This document shows positions 23,444 to 32,489 of a stretch of DNA of 64,000 bases, in pieces. The first letter of the stretch is position 1; every line of letters begins with the position of its first letter. The DNA comes from Hyaloscypha bicolor E. Lineage: Eukaryota; Ascomycota; Leotiomycetes; Helotiales; Hyaloscyphaceae. Under the pieces are notes generated by a model. It ran no database searches, was not told the origin of the DNA, and saw only the letters and a program-made list of their open reading frames with translations. The stretch spans positions 1 through 64,000 of the forward strand of contig NW_020194546.1 of NCBI RefSeq assembly GCF_002865645.1, written 5' to 3'. A program made the position numbers and the translations under genes.

Positions 23444-24610
23444 ATGGAGATTTCAACTTCAAGCTCACCCTCTCGCAAGCCCTTCTTCCTTGACGAACCA
23501 AGACTCAACGTCAATCCATCACATTCTCCAGAACTAGCAGCCACTATCGAGCGGTGCAACGACCTTGGAATGCTCATGGATCCTACAAGAGCCACATTGT
23601 TCAACTTCATGCCTCCCGAGGTCCACGTCAAGATCTGGAAGGATGCTTTCACAGAGTGGTCAAAGACCCAACGAAGAGTTCGAATTGTTATTCCTGCCAG
23701 CCCACTGGTGTCCGATAGAGTGATCTGCGACACACTCGATAACATACCGTACGCGCATCCCAATTCGCTCTCAGATGGGAGCGGCTTCGCCAGCGAAATT
23801 TGCCCTCTTCTCAATTCCAGCTTTGAAGCACGAGAAATGGTAATGAACGCATTCGCTGGCTCGCTCGACGTATGTACATGCTACCAGTACCAATGTTATC
23901 AATGTCAAAATTTGGATGTACACATGGTACCGGGTGCTCAAATTTGCTACTGCAAGATGTGGTGCGATGATAGATGTCGAGGCAAGTCGTACTTCACTCG
24001 CGACCAAATCTTTTACATACCAGGTTTTGCCGCAATTTCCCAGCAAATCGGACGCATCCTGAGTGAGGGCATTGTGAGGCTATTTCACGACATCCACCCT
24101 CTCGCTTGGGCATCAAAACTCCAAAATGTGGCCCTCGACGCTCACCACTTAGCGGGCCAGCCAGGGGACTTTATCAAAGACACTCTATCCAAGTTCACCA
24201 GCCTAAGGAAATTGTATATTGTTTGGCGCTTTGATCCAATCGACTTTGTCAGTCAGAGTTTCATTACTCAGTATGCCAGCGAGGATAACGACAACAAGAA
24301 ATTCATCACCCCTGGTGCTCAGCTCGACTGTTTAAGACAAAATTTCTTCGAATCCCCCGAGCTATGGTTAAATCAGCTTCCTGGAGTGGAGACAGAATTT
24401 ATATTTGTGCCGGTTGACCTTTCGGGAGGGGATGCCTTGAGTGAAAAGAAGGTGAACAGATCTGTGCTGACTTTGGAGGACTACTTCACACCTGGAAGCC
24501 ATGCCCGGAAGATCGCCGAGAGGTCAGAATCCTCACTTACGAAATCAATTTACTCCGGTGCCGGGAATAAGAGTGAGATAAAGTCTTGCAGAAAACGGGG
24601 AAACATATAA
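23444..24610 (+). CDS. 2EXR/F-box-like protein C with Cys-rich insert
   Basis: 388 aa from ATG 23444; the longer open frame starts only at a GTG. Residues about 65-85 read LFNFMPPEVHVKIWKDAF, the F-box-like/2EXR start. Around residues 145-190 there are about ten cysteines in two clusters, CTCYQYQCYQC and CYCKMWCDDRC, an arrangement that could bind metal and is not seen in the other copies here. Later blocks include LRKLYIVWRFDPIDF, as in other 2EXR proteins. The C-terminus is uncertain: a possible intron (donor GTGAGA near 24572, acceptor GTGCAG near 24620) would replace the last residues and end shortly after 24680. Function unknown. Confidence 0.75.
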   Translation: MEISTSSSPSRKPFFLDEPRLNVNPSHSPELAATIERCNDLGMLMDPTRATLFNFMPPEVHVKIWKDAFTEWSKTQRRVRIVIPASPLVSDRVICDTLDNIPYAHPNSLSDGSGFASEICPLLNSSFEAREMVMNAFAGSLDVCTCYQYQCYQCQNLDVHMVPGAQICYCKMWCDDRCRGKSYFTRDQIFYIPGFAAISQQIGRILSEGIVRLFHDIHPLAWASKLQNVALDAHHLAGQPGDFIKDTLSKFTSLRKLYIVWRFDPIDFVSQSFITQYASEDNDNKKFITPGAQLDCLRQNFFESPELWLNQLPGVETEFIFVPVDLSGGDALSEKKVNRSVLTLEDYFTPGSHARKIAERSESSLTKSIYSGAGNKSEIKSCRKRGNI

Positions 24611-25095
24611 TATTGGTGCAGCGGAAAACGGCAGCATTCTGGTCCCGAAGTTAGAGGTGCAGAACCATCTACAATCCCTGATGAGATGAGCGAACTGGAA
24701 TTGTGGAATGGACCCGGGACACGAGAATCGTCTTACGTCTTGGAGGGGCTTTTTGAGGAGTCCGAAAGGAGACAAGTAGAAGGATACAAGCTCTGGGCAA
24801 ATATACTATCTCGCAAACATAAACAGAATCAGGCAATAGTACAAAGTCAGTTGTACTGTACGGTATCAGCTTGGAGCAATTGAACCACGAGTTCCAATTT
24901 TCTCAAGTTGGATGTTGCTTTCCCGCAGAAAAGTGCAGCTTTATTCTCTTTTAGCAATGTCCCAATTCATGTAGGTACGTTGCCAAATCCCCAGCCCAAG
25001 CAGCAAATCTCCAATCTATGTAGATGCGCCGTCCTCTTCATACTCATGAATCTGATCCTCCAAGTAATTCTCCCCAAGGGGGAAGAAGTGCATCT
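24611..25095. other. Intergenic between convergent genes
   Basis: A 65-codon open frame (24686-24883, MSELELWNGPG...) might be a 3' exon of gene C but is not in frame with the best splice. Nothing else is seen. Confidence 0.4.
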
Positions 25096-25881
25096 TTACT
25101 CCCTCACCAACTCCCTCCTTAAAAACCGTACCATTGACTTTCTGCAAATCTGCACCCGCTCTATTAACCTCCTTCCCCAACTCCACTTGCCCAAAACAAC
25201 TGCATCGGTCCAAGCAGTATCCTTGTTAAACCTCGCACTTGGTACCTCGAAAAGCTGCTCCTCGATGTCCACGATGCTTTCCGCAAAATCAATGGCAATC
25301 TGTTCCCCTAGCAGTCCAAGCGTGGTCTCCTTATCCGCCTCTTCTTCGAAGACGACTCGCCTGATGTTCTCAAAGCCCCTGAAGAAGACCATCTTGGGGC
25401 GGCGGCGTTGGCGAAGTTGATTGAGGTTGAATCGAGTTCGGCGAGGAATGGCAATGGTGTCGATGTCCGCATTGAACCAGATGTTTCCGCGTCCAGTTTT
25501 CTTAAAAAGTCGGACGAAATTGAGCTTAGCCTTCAGATAAATAGCACGGCTCTCCTTGCAAGCACCGAGTTGTCCAGATCGGATGAATTGAGTCTCGTCT
25601 AGACGAGAGACATAGGTTCCGCCCAAAGTGATGGGAATTCCGAATACTTTGTACTTTATGCTGAATTGTCGTCGACTAATTTGTCCGTCGACTTTCTTCT
25701 TTTTGTTCGTACCCTTTTCTGAGATAATGGGAAGAATGACCTCGACGCTTATGATTTCAGCAGGCGAGGAGGAGAACTTCCAGATGATGGTCCTTGTCTG
25801 GAACAGTACAGGTGCTCTTCGTGTGACCCTTCCGTCCGCATTGGAAACACTCTGACATGTCAGGGGCCTGAAGCTCGACAT
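25096..25881 (-). CDS. 2EXR-like protein D (N-terminus unclear)
   Basis: 261 aa from ATG 25881. Near residue 33 it reads RTIIWKFSSSPAEIISVEVI, the IW block of the family without the preceding FP-x-LP-x-E. Downstream come LGACKESRAIYLKAKLNF, GNIWFNADIDTI and RRTRFNLNQLRQRRRPKM, which align well with 2EXR protein F (29057-29854: SIYLKSKPAYL, IFFNPDTDKIY, DITRFNLHQRRQRLRP). D and F are therefore paralogues. Its first 40 or so codons overlap, in another frame, the end of the CCHC ORF at 25757-26362. Either the N-terminus has been lost and replaced, or a frameshift joins the two. Function unknown. Confidence 0.6.
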   Translation of the reverse strand: MSSFRPLTCQSVSNADGRVTRRAPVLFQTRTIIWKFSSSPAEIISVEVILPIISEKGTNKKKKVDGQISRRQFSIKYKVFGIPITLGGTYVSRLDETQFIRSGQLGACKESRAIYLKAKLNFVRLFKKTGRGNIWFNADIDTIAIPRRTRFNLNQLRQRRRPKMVFFRGFENIRRVVFEEEADKETTLGLLGEQIAIDFAESIVDIEEQLFEVPSARFNKDTAWTDAVVLGKWSWGRRLIERVQICRKSMVRFLRRELVRE

Positions 25882-26362
25882 AGACTCCTTGAGTCTTAGC
25901 CATCTCAACTAACGACTTGATGTTCTTGACGTGGGACTTGTACATCTCGAATTCGCTATTGAGATTGTAGCTCTTCCAGTACAAAGCGCCTTCTGGAATG
26001 ATGATTGCAAGGCCCTCACGGTGTCTAGTAATCTCTACGAGGAAACGACAAGGCTCCGTGCCGAACTCTGTCAGATGATGGGCGTTTGGCAATGTCAAGG
26101 ACACGCCGTTTCTGCCTATGCCTTGGACGACCTCGGAAACAAGGGAGTCGCAGTTCTTCAGGCCAGAGTGGTTGATCTCCGTCTGGATCATAGTAGCTTC
26201 TGCCTTGTAAGGAGAGATGGATGCAAAGGACATGTTCTTGTCGGCGTCGCATTTGTCTGATGCAAGCATGCGCTTGGCCTTCTTCTCCCTTACTTCGCGT
26301 GGAAGCTTGAGGAATACTGTGAGATGAGATGGGTTGTATCGATAATCAAACGGAAGACTCAT
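25757..26362 (-). CDS. Hypothetical protein with CCHC zinc knuckle
   Basis: A 201-aa ORF from ATG 26362. Residues about 170-190 read ECFQCGRKGHTKSTC, a perfect CX2CX4HX4C zinc knuckle, which usually binds single-stranded nucleic acid. The preceding 170 residues, for example LYWKSYNLNSEFEMYKSHVK, match nothing I recognise. The ORF ends 15 codons after the knuckle, inside the region where 2EXR gene D reads in another frame. No GT-AG intron of normal size that keeps both domains was found. It may be a separate gene, or the first half of a fused or frameshifted CCHC-2EXR gene. Confidence 0.5.
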   Translation of the reverse strand: MSLPFDYRYNPSHLTVFLKLPREVREKKAKRMLASDKCDADKNMSFASISPYKAEATMIQTEINHSGLKNCDSLVSEVVQGIGRNGVSLTLPNAHHLTEFGTEPCRFLVEITRHREGLAIIIPEGALYWKSYNLNSEFEMYKSHVKNIKSLVEMAKTQGVYVELQAPDMSECFQCGRKGHTKSTCTVPDKDHHLEVLLLAC

Positions 26363-27338
26363 GTGCTGAGCCCAGGTGGAGTTAGGACGGTTTGGTGGGC
26401 ATGGTGACGTGGGTGGGTGGTTGTCAACGCCATACTAGACATGGCGAGGGCGAGGGCGAGGGCGAGGGGAGAGTTGGAAGCCATTGTACTGGCGATCTGA
26501 TACAATAGGTGCAGTTATTTTGGTAGAAATTTCCAAGGTAATGCGGTACAGTGTTATTATAGTGTTACAGAAGAGAATTAGGACCGGGAGGGGAGGATGT
26601 CGTTGTTTTTGGAAGATTGAAATCGAAATACGACAGCAACCGTTCACTTTAAATTCTATGTTGTGCAATAGAAAGAGCACGGCCCATCTTCTTGTTGTGA
26701 TCTGGTATTCACAAAGTCCGATCTATTGTTTGTTCGCTTGAACGGTGAACGACAGCCGTTCACTTTCAATAACCGTTAGCGTTGGAAAGGGGGAGTGAAA
26801 ATTATTTAACAATTGTGCAGATTCGACATTTGGATGGACTGCTATTGATCTCTATGGGCTTGATTAGCTTTAGATCTTGAAGTTTTTGCTTTGGGGTCAA
26901 TGTTCCAGGCGATTTTAGAATACCTGGAAGCCAGAGGTCCTTACCCCCTTTCACCAAGAAATTGTCAGATATATTTTTTATATACATTGTACTCAGCTAC
27001 CTTAGAATTTAGCGACCGTGAGTTAAGTACTTCTTAGAGAGCCAGCAAGCTCCGATGCTTGTCACTACTCTGTCAGATTGAAGTGTTTCAGTCCGCTTGC
27101 ACTGATGCTCTGCCATGTCTCACTTCTTATGCTCATCAAGCTTGGTTGTATAACTTCAACTTCAACAAAGAAAGAGAAGAACAGATCTCAGGTCTCATCG
27201 CACTAGGGAAAACTCGAGATTTCAAAGTACTCGGATTGATTAGTACTTTGAAGTTACCTCACATAGGGCACAAGTCTTCTCATTGCTCCATTTTTTTTCC
27301 TTCTATACGTACACCCAATCTCTCCATCCGCTCAACAT
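26363..27338. other. Upstream region of gene D; repeated motif
   Basis: It contains a GGCGAG microsatellite (26443-26466) and two copies of CGTTCACTTT (26641-26650 and 26757-26766), the second followed by GTTAGCG. No gene is supported. Confidence 0.5.
26443..26466. repeat. (GGCGAG)4 microsatellite
   Basis: Four exact tandem copies of the hexamer GGCGAG, continuing imperfectly into GGGGAGAG. Confidence 0.9.
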
Positions 27339-28210
27339 TTATGCCAAGTCCTTTGCTGTCAGGGGGAGACGGAGGATCTTAGCTTCAACACTAATGTAGC
27401 CTCCATTAACTCGTCCCAAGGCTCCTGAATTTCGGATGGCCCGTGGTCGCATCTCTCCCATCAACCTGTTTTCCTCCAAAAGCTTAGCCCGTCTCCATCC
27501 AAAATCCTTCTTATACTCCGTCCCATTCTCAATCCAACCCATCTCAATCCTCGTTGTTCTCATCTTAAAGTCCTCCACGACCTCTTCGGATAAATCCTCG
27601 ATCCTATCACTGTCTGGAGTTGGGTCGAAAGCAATCTTCTCTGCTTTGTCAAGTCCTGAGAGGAAAGGGAGGGGACGTCTCAAACGTTGGCGCAGATGAT
27701 GGGAGAAAAGAGAGGAGAAGTCATCGAAGTGGAGGACGTCAACCGATGGGTTGAAAAAGACTTTGTTGTCAGGGCCATAGCCGAGCAGTTGGATTTCGTG
27801 CGATCTGAACTTTTTGTACGCAGCACGAGATTCATTCGTGGCACTCCGAAGGCTGGAGTGAGGGGTATTGTAGCCGTGGAGGTTGATAGGACCCGAGGTT
27901 GCCTCGTACTTGAAGTGGAATTGGGTTCGTGCGGTGAGGTTCTTCTTTTGCTTGGCTTTCGACGGAGATTCCTTAACAAGTCTTCGGATCTTGACCTAGT
28001 CATATTAAGGTTGCTAAGTCGAATTCAAATATGCCACAATATTATGCAAGACGAGGAGAGTATACATACCGTGAAGACTTCTGGCTCCATCGCTGCGAAA
28101 GTCCAGACCATGTTGCGGATCTCAGGTGGAAACTTTGGGAACCGGGTCATAATAGGCAGGATCTCTTGCTCGTTGTCCAAGGACAGCAAAAATAAAGAAA
28201 GACTGCCCAT
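27339..28210 (-). CDS. 2EXR-domain protein E
   Basis: Two exons, 28210-28070 and 27995-27339, separated by a 74-bp intron with GTATGT donor and a TAG acceptor (phase 0), encode about 265 aa from ATG 28210. Exon 1 reads RFPKFPPEIRNMVWTFAAME, a textbook 2EXR start. Exon 2 has SLRSATNESRAAYKKF and NKVFFNPSVDVLHFDDF, the family's C/N-x-ESR and F-NP-x-x-D blocks, then LRQRLRRPLPFL. The N-terminal segment MGSLSLFLLSLDN resembles protein F (MASFSLSSLSIDN), so E and F are recent paralogues. Function unknown. Confidence 0.85.
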
Positions 28211-28920
28211 GGCTATTGTAAGAAGCTGAATGTACTTGTTGATATGGTACAGTATTGTGTTAGACGTTGATAACGAATTCGATGTCTGCTGTTATTCTGG
28301 GAAGGATTGGCCTGGGGAAAGGATTGCGTAGATAGTATCTGGAGCAAGAGTGACCCGAGCGCTTAGCGTTATTTCTTCTTCGAATTTACAGAACTGCTAT
28401 GTCCCTGTTCGAATGAACGATGCCCGCTCACTTTTGTTAGCGTAAAAAATGGGATGTTGGGATGTAGGCCATGTTTGCTCATCCACAACCATTGTAATAC
28501 TAAATTAATAAGCTCTGGATAAGAAAACCGTTTGATTTCTGCTTCAATAAAAGCTGGCTTTATCTCGAGTTTCGATGGGGTTCTGATTATTCCAACTTTG
28601 AAGGGACAGTTTGAACAGGAAGTGTCGGACACCCAATTGCGATTTGACGAGATGTAGTTATATACAAGGCTCTCAGCCGATTTCGAACATTGGTATACTA
28701 ATTTTAGGCAACTTGAAATGGTAAATTAGTATCTAACGTGTTCTATTGCCGTGTAACGTTGAAGTGATGGGGCACTACATTGGTTTTTATCACGTGACAT
28801 TGTTTGCTCATACCTTGGAAGTCGTGTGTTCATGATGTTTATTCCTGCTGTCTGCAAATATGATACCCTGATTGAGCGCACTGAGAAACCCACTTTTCTC
28901 GTTGTCTCAAGTCCATCTGC
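28211..28920. other. Intergenic upstream of gene E
   Basis: It contains CGCTCACTTTTGTTAGCG (28425-28442), a variant of the motif found upstream of genes D and F. An 87-codon minus frame (28369-28632) shows no domain. Confidence 0.5.
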
Positions 28921-29074
28921 ACATTGCCAAACCTCATCTCACTGTTCTGGTTGTGTATGTACTGAACGTTGTCCACTCCTCATGCACCTCCCTCCAGACA
29001 TTGCTAAACCTCATCTCACTGTTCTGGATGTGCATGTACTAAACATTGCCCACCCCTTATGCATCTTCCTCCAA
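28921..29074. repeat. 77-bp tandem duplication
   Basis: Two adjacent 77-bp units (28921-28997 and 28998-29074), each beginning ACATTGC(C/T)AAACCTC. Most differences are C/T or G/A transitions. The second unit contains the stop codon and last codons of gene F, so one copy of the gene's 3' end has been duplicated downstream. Confidence 0.85.
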
Positions 29075-29854
29075 GTTCGGAAACCGCAGGATCTTCACAC
29101 CCGACGCAAACTGAACCCCATTGACCTTTTTGCAGAGTCTCGCATCCAGGTTCAGACAGACATCAGCCCTGTCAACCTCATGAACCAACCTCTCATGCTC
29201 CTCCTGGACCTCCTCCTTCCAATCTGCGGTTTTCTCGTTCAGGAAGGTAATACCCTGCTCGATCTGCTTGATAGTTCTCAAGAAGGTGCCGACAATTGGT
29301 GGGAGGAGATTTCTGACCCGATTGTTATCAGTCTGCTTGTCAAATATGACCGTGCTGATGCTTGTGCCACCAGTGAGATAGTCGATCTGGGGTCGGAGCC
29401 TCTGGCGTCGTTGGTGCAGATTGAAGCGGGTGATATCGGGGAAGTAGATCTTATCAGTATCCGGGTTGAAGAATATCTTTTGCCCATTGTTGTGATTGAG
29501 GTAAGCTGGTTTGCTCTTGAGGTAGATGGAGCGAGTCAAATGGCTAGCAAATGCGAGACCGGAGCGTTGGTATTGATGACCGTCATTGCGAGTGAATTCA
29601 GTGCCGTCGGGATTGACAGAAACAGAGGTTGTTTTGTATGTGGACGTGAAACCTGCTTGAACAACGACTCCGCGAATTGTCTTGGAGCTTCTCGTCTTGT
29701 TCTGCTGGATGTGTCGTACAACGGTGACCTTGATTATCTCGGATTCGTCGCTGGCTTTGTGCAAGATCATCAGTTTGAGCTCTTCGGGAAACCCGTCGGG
29801 GATGGTGACTGGTCTGTTGTCGATGGAGAGCGAGGATAATGAGAAAGAAGCCAT
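29057..29854 (-). CDS. 2EXR-domain protein F
   Basis: A single-exon 265-aa protein from ATG 29854 (Kozak-like context GCCATGGC read on the plus strand). Residues about 20-45 read DGFPEELKLMILHKASDESE. Later blocks are FASHLTRSIYLKSKPAYL, QKIFFNPDTDKIYFPDITRF and HQRRQRLRPQIDYL. It aligns with proteins D and E over most of its length and is the most intact of the three. The C-terminal half is probably helical and charged. Unlike E it lacks an intron after the 2EXR motif. Function unknown. Confidence 0.82.
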   Translation of the reverse strand: MASFSLSSLSIDNRPVTIPDGFPEELKLMILHKASDESEIIKVTVVRHIQQNKTRSSKTIRGVVVQAGFTSTYKTTSVSVNPDGTEFTRNDGHQYQRSGLAFASHLTRSIYLKSKPAYLNHNNGQKIFFNPDTDKIYFPDITRFNLHQRRQRLRPQIDYLTGGTSISTVIFDKQTDNNRVRNLLPPIVGTFLRTIKQIEQGITFLNEKTADWKEEVQEEHERLVHEVDRADVCLNLDARLCKKVNGVQFASGVKILRFPNLEEDA

Positions 29855-31464
29855 GGCTTCGGTGATTTGTATTGTTGTTCAAGAGATTGATAGCACAACT
29901 CGTTGCACAGCAGCTGTGCTGGACTTGAGCTGGTGTTGTTGAGGGAAGGTTCAGATCGAAGGGAAGATTGATTTCGACAATATAAATACTTGTTGTGGGC
30001 GCACGGACATCTCGATATTCACAATGTCGACGACGGTCATTCGCCTTTCTTAGCGTCGTTCACTTTTGCCTTTGACAAAGTCCGTCTTCGGTTGTTTCAA
30101 AGATATTGGGGATATTGAAGAGGGGTAGCCAAAGGAGAGAAGCTTCATTGTCCCTAAACGTAGGGGACATCTAACGGAAAAGGAGGTTGACAAGGGAGAG
30201 TTCAGTTTTCCGTGGTGCATTTAGAGGTAGAGGTGGGATGGAGAAGGGAGATGTTCACTGTTTTCAACTGAAGTGGCACATTTGGAGGAGGAGGTAGAGG
30301 AAAGAGTTTTGGCTCTTACTAGTGGTGCTTGAAAATATAGCTTTATAATTTTATCCTCTCAAAGGATTGAGAATGTGCCACTTGTACCTTAGACATTCGC
30401 TATCCAAGTTGGACAGGAAGCAAGTAGTGCAGCTTCCAGACCTCTGGTAAGGGCATTGAGGATGCACCCTGGACCTTGGGGCACTCTCCATTCAAGCCTC
30501 CCCGGAAAGCCAGCTGTATAGCTTCTGGACAGAGGCTGGCAGATCAGGCGTTATATAGACATTGGGGCCCCTTGGTTTGCATTGCCAAGCAACATTGGGT
30601 GCAGTCATTCCTAAAGAAAGCAAGCACGTGGAATGTCAAATTGCTATTTGCAAGCAAAGCAATGGTATTGTGTAGGCAGAGGCTTTTGGCTTGTCTTGCC
30701 AGCTATTACTTCTGTATCTATTTGGTGTACTTGCCAGTTATCTGAGCCGATACAGGTATTGAATTTACAAATATTGGTACTTGTAGGGTTGCGACATGAT
30801 CGTGCATAGAATGCGGCATGGCTATTTGCTTGAGTTTCAAAGAAGTGACCAGATGAGCTATCCTAGAGCACTTTCGTCCACCTGGAAACAGCTGGGCAAT
30901 ATCCATTAAGACGAGAGTTTGATATTTGATGATGGGATGCCACACATCACTTGAAATTCAAGCAGTCAGAAAGACAGAAGTTTTCATGTATTGGCAATAC
31001 TAGTTGGAGAGGTGGGCAAAGCAAGCGAAATGCAAGCACGTAACAGACAGATACAAACACAAACACAAAGGGAAACTGTATCCATTGTGCCAAAGAAATG
31101 TCCAAGCGAGCAATGCTCCTGGCGGGTAATAGGGGCGATCGGTCTTGCCTTCTCGGTGTTCACTACTGTCTCCATCGCTAGCAGCAACTTCTCGACACGA
31201 GTCCCGTTTCCTTGCTATAATTCCAAGACATTCAGTTCATTTAGCTATGAGTAGCCGCATCCTGATGCTGTCTTGGAAACCATTTTCTGAGGTCAAGTCC
31301 TTCATTATATCCAATAAGACTCTGACCAGGCTTTCTCAACCAAGCGGATGCCTTTTCTTCCTCCACCCAGCCATCAACCCAGAAGTGTGCAACAAGTGTT
31401 TTGCTCGACACCATCCAACAGGTTAATGTGTTCCTCATTTTCAACAATGTCCTCCCTTGGCTCT
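29855..31464. other. Intergenic, about 1.6 kb, no gene
   Basis: It holds TTAGCG and CGTTCACTTTT (30050-30067) upstream of gene F, and a loosely duplicated stretch at 30400-30530 (caag...ggaaGc...gcttc...gg). Short frames at 30476-31426 show no domain. Confidence 0.5.
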
Positions 31465-32489
31465 TCAACCAAACAGATGCTTGATCTTCCACCACCAAGT
31501 CTTCAACCGCGGAATATTGATCGGATACTGGTATTGCCCACAATCGCCCTCCTCGCACTTCAAGCCACATTTTCCATACGTTCTACAATAGCAATCATCC
31601 GCAGCCGGACAATTTACCGCCTCTTTCCCAAACAGGATGTGCCACATATATTCCAGGACTCTTCCACTGTAATAATCATGCATCTCGGTTTCCATCAACC
31701 ATTTGCGTATATTTATATAGACATCTTTCTTATGTCTACGGATGGCGGAGGCAGTAACCGCAAACTGGGAGCAGCATGTTGCGGCTACGGCCTTGGGGAT
31801 CGGGAGCGTTGAGAATAGGTGGCGAAGGGTCGAGGTATAGAGGTGATCGAAATCCGCGGTAGGGTTCGCGTGGAGGGGGTTCAGGTAGGGAGCCATTGTG
31901 AGGTTCACTGCTAAGGGGCAGCCTTGGAACCAGTGGCAGCGTAGGTTGACGTAGCCTTCTTCATCAACGTGCTTGAGTCGTAAGTTTTGGAGATTGTTCT
32001 TTGCGTCTGTGCATTCAATTAGCCAAGGAACAGATACTGAGTGGTATTTGGGGCAGACCGTATCGTGGATCGTCATTGTGCCATTGGTATCTACCTGCGT
32101 GCATGAATATCACCCTTGGGGCCAAGTGGTCGTACTGGTCGATTATGTGCCTGCAAAAGGTCAACGTCATCGCATCGGCAGACTTCACATCAATTCAGAA
32201 TATACGTCAGATAAATCATGGCCTCATGCCCCTTATTCTTCGGCACAGGGTGCTTGGCATTTGGATTGTCGGCCTCATACTTCCACACATCCCAATATCC
32301 ATTATCAATCCATCTCACGTCGTCCTTCTCGAGTGCAGCAACCACGACCTGGGCCACGGTCTTGCCATCACTAACCAAGCCGGGGCTCGTCCATGAGAGG
32401 TTATATGGATGTGAGGCTGGTCTCAGGAATGCGATCGTGAGGATTAGGCATACAGCTCTGAAGAGGTAAAGCCGCCAAGAGCGCGCCAT
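31465..32489 (-). CDS. DUF3431-family type II membrane protein
   Basis: Three exons, 32489-32206, 32150-32059 and 32006-31465, encode 305 aa. Introns are 55 bp (GTATAT...TTGCAG) and 51 bp (GTCTGC...CACAG). An N-terminal hydrophobic segment (residues 8-22, YLFRAVCLILTIAFL) looks like a signal anchor. The family core reads HPVPKNKGHEAMIYLT, then IIDQYDHLAPRVIFMHA, RYQWHNDDPRYD and VDEEGYVNLRCHW, matching the DUF3431 pattern. The motif continues unbroken across both joins, which supports the splicing. The Cys-rich C-terminus (CYCRTYGKCGLKC) suggests a disulfide-bearing lumenal or extracellular side. Family function is unknown; a glycosyltransferase-like role has no evidence here. Confidence 0.85.

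Noticed and set aside
28826..29839. 337-codon plus frame opposite gene F
   Set aside because: Antisense to a well-supported 2EXR gene; its length reflects codon bias of the minus gene.
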